Shown here piece by piece: positions 26,553-35,623 of a stretch of 64,000 nt of DNA (its first letter is position 1; each line of letters starts with the position of its first letter). Where the stretch lies: positions 1,922,001 through 1,986,000 of the forward strand of contig NZ_CP151632.1 of NCBI RefSeq assembly GCF_040144835.1, written 5' to 3'. The notes below the pieces were generated by a model, which saw only the letters and a program-made list of their open reading frames with translations, searched no databases and had not been told where the DNA came from. The translations under genes and the position numbers were made by a program. The DNA comes from Microbacterium sp. LWS13-1.2. Lineage in GTDB: Bacteria > Actinomycetota > Actinomycetes > Actinomycetales > Microbacteriaceae.

Positions 26553-27143
26553 ATGGATGCCGTCCTCACGCAGGACTCGCCCGACAGCGCACTGGCACGC
26601 CGGCGTGCGGGTACCTGGTGGCAGATCGCATGGCCCATCGCGCTCGCCGTACTGGTCGCCGCCGCCACTGCGTACGGGTTGACGGATGGCCGCGACGTCG
26701 CTCCGGTGGTCGCGGCATCCGGTCTCGTCTATCTCGCTGCAGCCGCCACGCAGCGGCGGTGGGCGGCGTGGGTCGCCTTCGGCATCGCGTTCGCTCTCAT
26801 CTCGCTGGACAAGTTCGCAGATCTGGATGCCATGCCGTGGCTGCTGCTGCTGGCCGGAGTCCTGGTCGTTGCAGGACCCGCCTCGCGCCGCGCCCATCCC
26901 TGGTGGGCGCTGCCGCTGCAGACGGCGGCGATGCTCGTGCTCGGCGCGACCGCCGTGCTGGCCCTGCAGCTCGATCCGACCGTCGGCGGGCTGCTGGTCT
27001 CGGCCGCGCTGCTCGGCCACGCCGCGTGGGACGCTCACCACCACCGCACCGGACGCGTCGTCGATCAAGCGCTCGCCCGCTTCTGCGCCGTGCTCGACGT
27101 CCTCGTCGCGATCCTCGTCGGCGTCGTCACCCTCACTGCATGA
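26553..27143 (+). CDS. Small integral membrane protein
   Basis: A 196-residue protein with about six hydrophobic segments (AWPIALAVLVAAATAYGL, VAPVVAASGLVYLAAA, AAWVAFGIAFALISL, WLLLLAGVLVVAGP, AAMLVLGATAVLAL, AVLDVLVAILVGVVTL) joined by short loops, and a His-rich loop (DAHHHRTGR). I do not recognise a characterised family. The ATG follows AAAGGGGTGGGAG. It overlaps the acetyltransferase gene by ATGA and is probably de-repressed with the MFS exporter by the nearby TetR. Confidence 0.75.
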   Translation: MDAVLTQDSPDSALARRRAGTWWQIAWPIALAVLVAAATAYGLTDGRDVAPVVAASGLVYLAAAATQRRWAAWVAFGIAFALISLDKFADLDAMPWLLLLAGVLVVAGPASRRAHPWWALPLQTAAMLVLGATAVLALQLDPTVGGLLVSAALLGHAAWDAHHHRTGRVVDQALARFCAVLDVLVAILVGVVTLTA

Positions 27144-27721
27144 CGACCGCAGCGGCGGCGCGCCGACACGCGCTGCGGATCGCCACCGACGCAGGAGTGC
27201 TGCTGCGCCGGCCGCACGAAGCGGACGCCGCGGGCGTGTTCGCCGCCCACGGCGACCCCACCGTCTACCGCTACGACCCTGAGGAGACGCACACCGACGT
27301 CGAGCACTCCGCGCGCTTCCTGGAGCCGATGCTCGAGCACTGGGCGGAACACGGGTTCGGTTACTGGGCGGTGCTCATCCCTGCCTCGGACTGGCCGGAG
27401 GGCGTGCCCGGAGCCGACGTCGACGACGGCGCGCGGGTGTTCGCCGGTCTCGGCGGCATCCGGAATCACAGGATGGCGGGCCAGCCCGTGCTGAACGTCT
27501 ACTACCGCTTCGCCCCGGCCGCGCAGGGGCGAGGACTGGCACGCATCGTCGTGGATCAGGCGCTCGTGCTCGCGCCCCTCGTCGCGCCGGGCACCGATGT
27601 CGTGGTGCGCACCCGTCCGGCGAACGCGGTCGCGCGCCATGTCGCCGAACGCGCCGGTTTCCTCGACGAGGGTCTGGAGCCCGGCACCACCGACATGCAG
27701 CTGCTGCGCTACCGCTTCTGA
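27140..27721 (+). CDS. GNAT-family N-acetyltransferase
   Basis: A 193-residue acetyltransferase of the RimJ/RimL-like type. It begins with the strand LLRRPHEADAAGVFAAHGDP and has the acetyl-CoA loop (Q-GRG in AAQGRGLARIVVDQAL) and the C-terminal core VRTRPANAVARHVAERAGFL. The substrate is unknown; in a TetR/MFS setting it may acetylate the toxic compound. The start overlaps the membrane-protein stop (ATGA). Confidence 0.87.
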   Translation: MTTAAAARRHALRIATDAGVLLRRPHEADAAGVFAAHGDPTVYRYDPEETHTDVEHSARFLEPMLEHWAEHGFGYWAVLIPASDWPEGVPGADVDDGARVFAGLGGIRNHRMAGQPVLNVYYRFAPAAQGRGLARIVVDQALVLAPLVAPGTDVVVRTRPANAVARHVAERAGFLDEGLEPGTTDMQLLRYRF

Positions 27722-27766
27722 CGACCTCGTCCCGGGGACGGGCAGCGGACCGCATGGCGTCGGCCG

Positions 27767-28135
27767 TCAGGATGCACGGCGCTCGGCGGCATCCATGGCT
27801 CGGAGGAGGTCGGTGAGCACGGCAGCGACCGTCGCTTCGAGGACCTCTTCCGGCGTGCCGTCGAAGGTGTACAGCCTGCTGCCGGTCTGCCCGTGGACCC
27901 ACCACCCGATGTAGACCGTTCCCGGATCCCGGCCCTCCTCGCTGTCGGGTCCGCCCACACCGGTCGTCGCGACGGCGGCATCCGCGTCCAGCTGCGCTGC
28001 CACACCGGCGGCCATCTCCTCCGCGCACCGGGCGCTCACCACCGGCCCCGGCGACACCGCCAGCACCTTCTGCTTCACCGCGGTCGCATAGGCGACCACC
28101 CCGCCGTGCAGTCGTGCAGCACTGCTCGAGCCTGG
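27767..28135 (-). pseudogene. cinA: 5'-truncated cinA (nicotinamide-nucleotide amidase C-terminal domain)
   Basis: The last 110-120 residues of a CinA/PncC-type protein: LHGGVVAYATAVKQKVLAVS, EEMAAGVAAQL, AVATTGVGGPDSEEGRDPGT and VYIGWW are recognisable. Homology reaches up only to about GSSSAARLHGG (near 28135); the upstream frame is unrelated, and the conserved AES-TGG active-site segment is missing. The possible GTG start at 28099 would give 110 residues, against about 160 for the family. The protein is probably inactive. The divergent gene at 28219 is also broken. Confidence 0.75.
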
Positions 28136-28218
28136 GTCCGGCCCACGCTGGCGCGAGACCCGTCTCGGATCTGGTCGGGAACTAACGCCGAGCCGGAGGT
28201 TCGGCTAGCGTCTGGCGA

Positions 28219-28952
28219 ATGGTGAGCAGCGACTACTGGGATGCCGAGACAGCTCGACGCTATGAGGCGTCCGCGGCGGATATGTTCGCGCCAGAGATAC
28301 TCGAACCCACGGTCGACTTCCTCGCGGAACTCGCGGGCGACGGACCGGCTCTCGAATTCGCGATCGGGACCGGTCGAGTTGCGATCCCCTGGCGGCGCGC
28401 GGCATCCGTGTGGCCGGCATCGAGTTGTCGCAGCCGATGGCCGACCAGCTGCGGGCCGAGGCATCCGCCGACGAGACCCCCGTCACGGTCGGCGACATGG
28501 CGACCACCACGGTCTCGGGAGTCTTCTCGCTCGTCTACGTCGTGTGGAACAGCATCGGCAATCTCCGCACCCAGGACGAGCAGGTGGCGTGCTTCCAGAA
28601 CGCCGCCGACCATCTCGCGCCCGGCGGACGTTTCGTCATCGAGTTGTGGGTGCCGCCGCTGCGGCGGTTCCCACCCGGACAGACTGCGGTCCCGTTCGAC
28701 GTCAGCGACTCCCACCTCGGCTTCGACACGATGGATCCCGTCACGCAGCAGGGCACCTCGCACCACTACACGCGGGACAACGACGGCTCGATCCGGTACG
28801 GCGCGAGCAACTTCCGCTTCATCTGGCCCGCCGAGTGCGACCTCATGGCGCGACTGGCGGGTCTCGTGTTCGAGGGTCGAAACGAGGATTGGAAGCGCAC
28901 GCTCTTCACCTCCGACACCACCAGCCACGTGTCGGTATGGCGCAAGCCATGA
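28219..28952 (+). pseudogene. Frameshifted SAM-dependent methyltransferase
   Basis: A class I methyltransferase. The N-terminal part (YWDAETARRYEASAADMF, then ALEFAIGTGRVAIP with the SAM-binding glycine loop) is in one frame. The rest (VAGIELSQPMADQL, VTVGDMATTTVSGVFSLVYV, HLAPGGRFVIELWVPPL, to SVWRKP) is in another. One C appears to be missing from the CCCC run at 28386-28389; adding it gives a single 244-residue protein. The gene is either recently broken or carries a sequencing error. TAGCGT at 28206-28211 ends seven bases before the ATG, again suggesting a leaderless transcript. Confidence 0.82.
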
Positions 28953-28984
28953 GCCGCACGCACGCCGCGGTAGAACCTGCATCC

Positions 28985-29344
28985 TCAGCCCGGGCCGTCC
29001 GGATGCGCGAGATCGTAGGCGCGAGCGAGCTTCTGGGGGACGACCATGCGCCAGGCGTCCACGACGAGCTCACGGGCCTCTGCGGGCTCCAGTGATGCAA
29101 GATCCGCGTGCACCCAGTTGAAGCGCAGGTCGGTCGCCGATGGCATCTGGAACTTGCGTGGATCGCCCCCGACGAGCGCCGCCCGCTCCTCCTTCGGGAA
29201 GGCGAAACCCATCACGCTCTCGTCGAGCGAGAACGCCACGTACACGATCTGACCCACGCGGAACTTCAACCTCCCGTGCACATAGACGGGGTACGAGCGC
29301 TCCAGCTGCGTACCCAGCGCTCGAACGTCCTCGATCACCGCCAT
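28985..29344 (-). CDS. MmcQ/YjbR-family protein
   Basis: A 119-residue alpha/beta protein of the MmcQ/YjbR family (CyaY-like fold). Typical segments are VYVHGRLKFRVGQIVYVAFS, MGFAFPKEERAALV and FNWVHADLASLEPAEARELV. The family is often described as DNA-binding, but its role is not settled. It appears intact, unlike its neighbours on both sides. The start at 29344 has no strong ribosome site. Confidence 0.82.
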   Translation of the reverse strand: MAVIEDVRALGTQLERSYPVYVHGRLKFRVGQIVYVAFSLDESVMGFAFPKEERAALVGGDPRKFQMPSATDLRFNWVHADLASLEPAEARELVVDAWRMVVPQKLARAYDLAHPDGPG

Positions 29345-29471
29345 TCTCAGATCCCCGCCGGGACATCCGTCGTGATCCGCGTCACCCTGGATTCGCGACG
29401 TTCGATTCTGTTCACCAGCCGAGCATGACGAACTCGCCTGCGCAGATCAATGAATCCACCGTCGCGGGGCG

Positions 29472-29730
29472 CTACGTCCGCCCGACCATCGCGTCGGCGT
29501 GGTCGGCGACCCACGCGACGAGTGGGCGCATCCGCTCCATGAGGTCGCGGCCGGGCGGGGTGAGGCTGTACTCCACGTGGGGAGGAACGGCCGGCAGCGA
29601 CTCCCGATGCACGAGGCCGTCGGCGGCGAGGGTGCGAAGCGTCGAGGCGAGCATCTTCTCGCTGATGCCGTCGACCTGTCGGCGCAGCTCGCCCCACCGC
29701 AGCGTTCCGTCGGAGAGCGCAGAGAGGCCG
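29472..29730 (-). pseudogene. 5'-truncated HxlR-family regulator
   Basis: The C-terminal two thirds of an HxlR winged helix: SALSDGTLRWGELRRQVDGI, SEKMLASTLRTLAADGLVHR, LPAVPPHVEYSLTPPGRDL and an ending at DAMVGRT. The family N-terminus (with its CP and GGKW-like motifs) is missing; the upstream frame codes unrelated Pro/Arg-rich sequence. The longest open start is an internal ATG at 29654, giving 60 residues, too short to fold as HxlR. It is probably a remnant. Confidence 0.65.
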
Positions 29731-29886
29731 GCCCGCGGGCGAAGACACCGGGCGGGCCGCCCAGGACGGTCCGATCATCACCGGCCAGAACCCCGCGTCA
29801 TCGTCCTCCATGGCGAAAGCCCTGATCGCATTGCTGCACGTGGCGGCATGGCGGGACGCCGCGCGCGGGCTCGAACGAAGCCCCCC

Positions 29887-31368
29887 TCACACCGCGGCAG
29901 CGGAGCCGAGGCGGACTTCGGCACGTGCCGGGACGACGACCGCGTGTGTCCCAGCCATCCGTTCGAGCACGCGGACCACCTGGCAGGAGTACCCGAATTC
30001 GTTGTCATACCAGACGTAGAGCACGAGGTTCACGCCATCGGCGATCGTGGCGAGCCCGTCCACGATCCCGGCGCGGTGCGACCCGACGAAGTCGCTGGAA
30101 ACCACCTCTGGCGACTCCACATAGTCGATCTGCTGACGCAGCTGTGAGTGCAGCGAGACCCGCCGCAGGTAGTCGTTGACCTCGTCGCGCGCGGCGGGAC
30201 GCTCAAGCGTGAGATGGAGGATCGCCAGCGACACATCGGGGGTGGGGACTCGGATGCTCGACCCAGTGAGCCTGCCTGCCAACTGCGGCAATGCCTTGGC
30301 GACGGCCTCGGCCGCACCGGTCTCCGTGATCACCATGTTCAGGACCGCCGAGCGTCCGCGCCGGTCGCCCCTGTGGAAATTGTCGGTGAGGTTCTGGTCG
30401 TTGGTGAACGAGTGCACCGTCTCGACGTGGCCGCGCGCGACGCCGTAGGCCTCGTCGATCGCGGCGAGCACCGGCGTGATGGCGTTCGTCGTGCACGACG
30501 CCGCCGACAGGATGCGGTCGTCTTGCGTGATCGCATCGTCGTTGATGCCGTGCACGATGTTCTTCACCGGCGCCTTGCCCGGCGCCGTCAGCAGCACTCG
30601 CGACACTCCGGTGCTCGACAGGTGCTGGGCGAGCCCTGCCTGGTCGCGCCACCGGCCGGTGTTGTCCACGACGATCGCGTCGTCGATGCCATAAGCGGTG
30701 TAGTCGATGATCGCCGGGTCGTCCGCATAGATCACCTGGATGCGGGTGCCGTTCGCGATGAGCACGTCCGCCTCGTGATCCACTGTCACTGATCCGGCGA
30801 ACGGACCGTGCACCGAGTCGCGCGCGAGAAGACTCGCGCGTTTCGAGAGGTCGTTGTCGGACCCGCGCCGCACGACGATGGCCCGCAGTCGCAGTCCGTG
30901 GCCGCTTCCCGCTTGACTGATGAGAATGCGTGCCAGGAGGCGACCGATGCGGCCGAACCCGTATAGGACCACGTCCGCGCTCGCCCGCAGCGGACTCGCG
31001 GTCGGGACCCTCGCCAGCTCGGCGCGGACGTGACGGACCGCGTCGACGCCGTCGCCCGCTTCGCGCAGCGACGCGGCGAGGCGCGCGATGTCAATCGACG
31101 CCGGTCCCGGCCGGATCTCGCGCAGGGCTGCGAGCACCACACCGCTCTGCGCCAGCGTCAGCTCGTCGTGTCCGAGCTCGCGCGCCCGGTCGTGCATCTC
31201 GATCACGCCGGTCGCCGACAGGTTGATGAGCCGGTGACCGTGGATCGAGGTCACCACGCCGTGGTCGCGGTACAGCCCGCCGATCAACGGGATCAGGGAC
31301 TCCGCGATCTCTTCACGCGCGACCCACTCGTCGCGATGAGCGTGGAATGCGAATGCAAATGCAGACAT
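29887..31368 (-). CDS. gap: Long-form glyceraldehyde-3-phosphate dehydrogenase
   Basis: A 493-residue GAPDH with an N-terminal extension of about 130 residues, as in the long actinobacterial GapB/GapX type that works mainly in gluconeogenesis. The Rossmann motif GFGRIGRL is at 137-144, the catalytic Cys292 in SAASCTTNAITP and His319 in ETVHSFTNDQ. The C-terminal VWYDNEFGYSCQVVRV is standard. The start at 31368 has GAGGAGAG upstream. It follows a decayed PEP-synthase gene on the same strand by 29 bases. It probably reduces 1,3-bisphosphoglycerate during growth on acids. Confidence 0.92.
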   Translation of the reverse strand: MSAFAFAFHAHRDEWVAREEIAESLIPLIGGLYRDHGVVTSIHGHRLINLSATGVIEMHDRARELGHDELTLAQSGVVLAALREIRPGPASIDIARLAASLREAGDGVDAVRHVRAELARVPTASPLRASADVVLYGFGRIGRLLARILISQAGSGHGLRLRAIVVRRGSDNDLSKRASLLARDSVHGPFAGSVTVDHEADVLIANGTRIQVIYADDPAIIDYTAYGIDDAIVVDNTGRWRDQAGLAQHLSSTGVSRVLLTAPGKAPVKNIVHGINDDAITQDDRILSAASCTTNAITPVLAAIDEAYGVARGHVETVHSFTNDQNLTDNFHRGDRRGRSAVLNMVITETGAAEAVAKALPQLAGRLTGSSIRVPTPDVSLAILHLTLERPAARDEVNDYLRRVSLHSQLRQQIDYVESPEVVSSDFVGSHRAGIVDGLATIADGVNLVLYVWYDNEFGYSCQVVRVLERMAGTHAVVVPARAEVRLGSAAAV

Positions 31369-31397
31369 CTCGTCTCTCCTCACAGCCGATCGTGTTG

Positions 31398-32315
31398 TCA
31401 GACAGTCCATCGGGTCAGCACCGTGGCATCCGTCTGCGCCCCTGACGACAGTGACAGCCACGTCTCGACCACGGTGTCGGGAATGAGCACGATCACCGGT
31501 TCGGGCGCGAACGCGGCGCCGAGAATCGAGACGCCTTCAGCGACCCGTCGGACGAAATACTCCCGAGGCGATGCGCAGGCGCTGATCCGCTCGGCAATCT
31601 CATCGCGCAGCGGCGACTCGAGGGTTTCGAGTTCCTGCAGCGCGCGGGGAATGCCCTGGTAGACGGATCCGATGTCGTCCTCGGCGCAGAACTCCGTCAC
31701 TTCTTGGGCGTCAACGAGGACGTGAGTGGCGTTGCCGCTGCCTTCGACGGCGGGGATGCCGAGCTCCCGCGCAATGATCGAGGTGTGGCAAGTGCGATCG
31801 CCGCGGGTGGTGACGATGGCGGAGGCGAGTTCCATGATGGGCTCCCAGTCCGGATCCGTCATGTCGGCAGGGCGCACGTCGCCTGACGGGAGCTGGTCTA
31901 TCTGGTCGGTCGCGGTCATGACGCGGACTGGTCCCGCGCCGATCTTCTGTCCGATCGCACGTCCCTCGCCCCACTCGTTGTCCAGCGGCCGGCCGTGGTA
32001 CTCCTCGATGATCAGCGCATGCCGAGCGAGCTCCTCGACCTCTGCATCCGAGATGCGGAACCCGGCGCGATCGGCGACGGCAACGCCCGTGATGACGGCG
32101 CTACCCCTCACGTGACGTCCATGCGCGTAGGCGGCGCGCATCTGAGCGGGGTACTGCTCGATGTCGCCCGCTTTGTGAACCTGACTCAACTGCGCAGACC
32201 ACATCGTCTCCAGGGCGACCGTGCTCCCGGTGCCGTCCCACACCGAGACCGCGGCCCGTGCTGTGAGCGCGCTGCTCCCGCGGGCTGCAGCCGCAGCCAT
32301 TGTGTCGAGGGTCAT
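31398..32315 (-). pseudogene. ppsA: Phosphoenolpyruvate synthase remnant with in-frame internal deletions
   Basis: A 305-codon open frame made of separated PEP-synthase pieces. They are SDAEVEELARHALIIEEYHG (end of the ATP-grasp domain), GEGRAIGQKIGAGPVRV, the swivelling His domain (RGDRTCHTSIIARELGIPAV, His177), then PRALQELETLESPLRDEIAE and SPREYFVRRVAEGVSILGAA from the C-terminal domain. Compared with PpsA (about 790 residues), sequence is missing at about residue 115, about residue 221 and after about 276, and most of the ATP-grasp domain is gone. All losses keep the frame open. AGAGG before the ATG still allows translation, but synthase activity is not possible. Confidence 0.7.
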
Positions 32316-32854
32316 CACCTCTCCGCTCTGCCCGATAGACCGGGCTATCACGGCAAAGCTATTTGGAATTCTTCGCCTCTTGCGGCACGAAATTGAGGAA
32401 AGATTCACACATTTCACCCCAGAGTAAGGATGCATCGCGGCCGTGACTGCGACCGTCACCTCACCGAGGCGCTCGCGGGCATCCGGATCGGTGGTTTTGG
32501 CCACGAAGCACGGGAGCCGTCGCGGATCCTGTGGATGAGCGCGTCCAGACCACGACGGGCGCAGGGAGCACACCTGCCGGGCGTGAGAACTCCAGCTCGG
32601 CCCGCGGCGCCCGACGACGATCTGGAGCGCGGGCGTCTTTTCGCCGCCGCCGCACAAGCCGTGCATGCGGTCGGTGGCCGGGAAGCGGCATCCGATTCCA
32701 AGCTCGCCCGCACGCTGGGAGCCTGAGGAGTCGTAGCGGGTTTCGTCTCGCTCCGCTCGCTCAACGACCGGGGGAGAGGCGTTTCGTCTCGCTTCGCGCG
32801 CGCGTCCGAACCAGCACCCGGTCGTTGAGCGAGGAGCGCCAGCGACGAGACGAA
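32316..32854. other. Non-coding stretch with an inverted repeat
   Basis: About 540 bases without a credible gene. The part next to 32316-32420 is AT-richer (GCTATTTGGAATTC region) and probably holds the old promoter of the PEP-synthase remnant. The middle holds only short shadow frames. The right part carries the inverted repeat described separately. Confidence 0.6.
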
Positions 32855-32855
32855 A
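32741..32855. repeat. Inverted repeat of the GGTCGTTGAGCGA...GACGAAA type
   Basis: Left arm 32741-32771 (TTTCGTCTCGCTCCGCTCGC then TCAACGACCGG) and right arm 32818-32855 (CCGGTCGTTGAGCGAGGAGC then GCCAGCGACGAGACGAAA) are complementary except for a short insertion in the right arm. A partial third copy of TTTCGTCTCGC lies at 32782-32792. I recall similar dispersed intergenic repeats in Microbacterium genomes. Confidence 0.7.
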
Positions 32856-32887
32856 CGCCCCGGACCTTTCGAGAAGGTCCGGGGCGT
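32855..32887 (-). terminator. Terminator of lpdA
   Basis: A perfect 14-base-pair stem (ACGCCCCGGACCTT with its complement) and a TCGAG loop, 15 bases after the lpdA stop. On the minus strand it is followed by TTTCG. The best intrinsic terminator in this half of the window. Confidence 0.8.
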
Positions 32888-32902
32888 TTCCGCGTCAGCT
32901 GA

Positions 32903-34303
32903 TCAGAGGTTGATCATGTGGCCGGCGAGGCCGTGGAAGGCCTCCTGCACGGCCTCCGACAGCGTCGGGTGCGTGTGGACGTTGCGCGCGGCCTCGAGAG
33001 CAGTGAGGTCCCACTTCTGGGCGAGCGTCAGCTCGGGCAGCAGCTCCGAGACGTCGGGGCCGATGAGGTGACCGCCGAGCAGCTCGAGGTGCTCGCCGTC
33101 CGCGATGAGCTTGACGAAGCCGATGGGCTCGCCCAGGCCGTTCGCCTTGCCGTTCGCCGAGAACGGGAACTTGGCGACCTTGACGTCGTAGCCGGCGTCG
33201 CGCGCCTGCTGCTCGGTGAGGCCGAACGAGGCGACCTGCGGCGAGCAGAACGTGGCGCGCGGCATCATGCGGTAGTCGCCGAGGGTCATCGTCTCGGTCT
33301 TGCCGATCGTCTCGGCGGCGACGACGCCCTGCGCCTCGGCCACGTGGGCCAGCTGCAGTTTGGCGGTGACGTCGCCGATCGCGTAGATGTGCGGCACGTT
33401 GGTGCGCATGTGGTCGTCGATGTCGATGGCGCCGCGGTCGGTGAGCTTCACGCCGGTGTTCTCGAGCCCGAAGCCCTCGACGTTTGCGGCGAAGCCGATC
33501 GACATCATGACCTTGTCGGCGTCGATCGACTGCGTCTCGCCGCCGGCCGCCGGGGTGTAGGTCACGGTGACGCGGTCGCCGTGGTCGGTGACCGTCTCGA
33601 CCTTGGTCGAGGTGAGGATGTCGACGCCGTAGCCCTTGTACTGGCGCGCGATCTCCTTGGAGACGTCGGCGTCCTCGTTGGGCAGGGCCCGGTCGAGGAA
33701 CTCGATGATCGTGACCTTGACGCCGTAGTTCACCATGACGAAGGCGAACTCCATGCCGATGGCGCCGGCGCCGACGATGACGATCGACTGCGGCAGGTCG
33801 CGGGCGAGGATCTGCTCCTCGTAGGTGACGATGTTGCCGCCGATCTGCACGCCGGGAAGCAGGCGGACCTTGGAGCCGGTGGAGATGATCGCGTTGTCGA
33901 AGGTGACGTCCTCGGTGGAGCCGTCGGCCTTGGTCACACGGATCGCGTTCGGACCGGTGAACGATCCGCGCCCCTCGTACTCGTCGACCTTGTTCTTCTT
34001 CATCAGGTAGTGGATGCCCTTGACGTGGGTATCGGCCACCTTGCGGCTGCGATCCCATGCGACCCCGAAGTCGAAGTGCACATCACCCGAGATGCCGAAC
34101 AGATCGGCCTTGTGGTGGAACTGGTGCGCGAGGTCGGCGTTCTTGAGCAGAGCCTTCGAGGGGATGCAGCCGACGTTGAGGCAGACACCGCCCCAGTACT
34201 TCTCTTCGATGATCGCGACCTTGAGGCCGAGCTGAGAAGCACGGACGGCCGCGACGTACCCGCCGGGCCCCGCGCCGAGGATGGCGACGTCGTAGTGAGG
34301 CAT
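32903..34303 (-). CDS. lpdA: Dihydrolipoyl dehydrogenase (E3)
   Basis: A 466-residue FAD disulfide reductase that reoxidises lipoamide in 2-oxoacid dehydrogenase complexes. The FAD motif [17 protein letters not shown] is at the N-terminus, the redox pair in [16 protein letters not shown], the NAD motif [14 protein letters not shown] in the middle, and the C-terminal active-site His-Glu in [12 protein letters not shown]. Length and motifs are standard. It lies alone, ends in a strong terminator and follows the island M24 gene by only 15 bases on the same strand, so it marks the edge between core genome and island. Confidence 0.95.
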   Translation of the reverse strand: MPHYDVAILGAGPGGYVAAVRASQLGLKVAIIEEKYWGGVCLNVGCIPSKALLKNADLAHQFHHKADLFGISGDVHFDFGVAWDRSRKVADTHVKGIHYLMKKNKVDEYEGRGSFTGPNAIRVTKADGSTEDVTFDNAIISTGSKVRLLPGVQIGGNIVTYEEQILARDLPQSIVIVGAGAIGMEFAFVMVNYGVKVTIIEFLDRALPNEDADVSKEIARQYKGYGVDILTSTKVETVTDHGDRVTVTYTPAAGGETQSIDADKVMMSIGFAANVEGFGLENTGVKLTDRGAIDIDDHMRTNVPHIYAIGDVTAKLQLAHVAEAQGVVAAETIGKTETMTLGDYRMMPRATFCSPQVASFGLTEQQARDAGYDVKVAKFPFSANGKANGLGEPIGFVKLIADGEHLELLGGHLIGPDVSELLPELTLAQKWDLTALEAARNVHTHPTLSEAVQEAFHGLAGHMINL

Positions 34304-34318
34304 ATCGTTATCCGCCGT

Positions 34319-35623
34319 TCAGTACTGGTTCGCGACGAAGAGCTCTTGCGCCGGGAACCTGGTGAGCACCTCGATGCCGTAGTCGGTGACAACGACCTCT
34401 TCCTCGATGCGCGCCGCCGAGATGCCATCGGACGCTGGGCAGTATGTCTCCATGGCGAACACCATCCCCGGTTTCAGCTCGACGGGATCCTTCATCGAGT
34501 TCAGCCGGGAAATGATCGGCCTCTCGTGCAGACCGAGGCCGAGACCGTGCGCGAACTGCAGACCGAAGGCGGCCAGTTCGTTCTCGAATCCGAAATCTTC
34601 GGCGGCCGGCAACACGCTGGCGACCTGGTCGCTTCCCACGCCCGGCTTGATCGCGTCCAGTGCGACGTCCATCCACTCCCTCGCCTGCTGGTATGCGTCC
34701 CGCTGGCTCGGGGTGGCCCAGCCGACGCCGAACGTGCGGTAGTAGCACGTGCGGTAGCCGTTGAACGAATGGATGATATCGAAGAAGGCCTGGTCGCCGG
34801 GGCGGATGATCCGGTCCGTGAAGTTGTGCGGGTGCGGGTTGCACCGCTCGCCCGAGATCGCATTGACGGCCTCGACCTGATCCGAGCCGTACTCATAGAG
34901 ACGCTTGTTCGCGAGCGCCACGATTTCGTTCTCCCGCACCCCAGGCTTCAGCGCCTCCGCAATGTCCTGGTAGACCCCGTCGACCATCGCCGCGGCCTGA
35001 TTGAGGAGCACGATCTCGTCCTGGCTCTTGATCACTCGGGCGTCGAGCATGGCCTGCTGGGCATCGACTACGGTGAGACCCTGGCGTTGCAGCTCGAACA
35101 GGAAGGGGGGCTCGACGATGTCGATGCCCAGTGGCGCGTCGGCGAGTCCGGCAGCCTTCAGCAGGGAGCGGATCTCCGAGACCGCATCTTTCATCAGCCC
35201 AGCACCTTCGGGTGCCACCGCGCCACGGAAGCCGAGGAATCCGGCTCGATAGTTCTCCTCGGGCACCCAGTCCGAGTACAGCTTGTGATGACGCACCGCC
35301 GAGCCGAAGTCCCACAGAATCGGATCGTGACCACGCATCAGGAGCGCGTAACGGATCATCTTGTCGCCGAGGGCACCCCCGATCCACGTCTGAGTGGTGT
35401 ACCGGATGTTGTAGAAGTCGAACAGCAGGAACGCGCCGCAGTCACTGCTCTCCAGTGCCGCCTTCGCGCGGGAGAGACGGTACTCGCGGAGCCGATCGAA
35501 GTCGACCCGGTGTTCGTAGTCGACGCCGTTCTGCCCCGGCGCTCCCAATGGACGCACGCCGGGCGGGCGCGTCACCGGTCGCTCGAAACGGCGGGCATCC
35601 CCGTGCGAGTGATGTGCGCCCAT
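34319..35623 (-). CDS. M24-fold (creatinase/ectoine-hydrolase-like) hydrolase, copy 1
   Basis: A 434-residue pita-bread-fold protein. An N-terminal creatinase-type domain (FDFYNIRYTTQ) leads to the catalytic domain. Of the five usual M24 metal ligands, Asp282, His359, Glu392 and Glu407 are present, but the second Asp is Cys293 (FNGYRTCYYRTFGVG). The same change occurs in the paralogue at 39848, so it is a family feature. Creatinase and ectoine hydrolase, which cut C-N bonds, have also lost that Asp; peptidase activity is therefore doubtful. The start overlaps the stop of the reductase gene (TGATG). Confidence 0.82.
   Translation of the reverse strand: MGAHHSHGDARRFERPVTRPPGVRPLGAPGQNGVDYEHRVDFDRLREYRLSRAKAALESSDCGAFLLFDFYNIRYTTQTWIGGALGDKMIRYALLMRGHDPILWDFGSAVRHHKLYSDWVPEENYRAGFLGFRGAVAPEGAGLMKDAVSEIRSLLKAAGLADAPLGIDIVEPPFLFELQRQGLTVVDAQQAMLDARVIKSQDEIVLLNQAAAMVDGVYQDIAEALKPGVRENEIVALANKRLYEYGSDQVEAVNAISGERCNPHPHNFTDRIIRPGDQAFFDIIHSFNGYRTCYYRTFGVGWATPSQRDAYQQAREWMDVALDAIKPGVGSDQVASVLPAAEDFGFENELAAFGLQFAHGLGLGLHERPIISRLNSMKDPVELKPGMVFAMETYCPASDGISAARIEEEVVVTDYGIEVLTRFPAQELFVANQY

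Noticed and set aside
32430..32726. 98-codon open frame in the 32.3-32.9 kb gap
   Set aside because: No ribosome site and no motif; Arg/Ala-rich like random GC-rich sequence.
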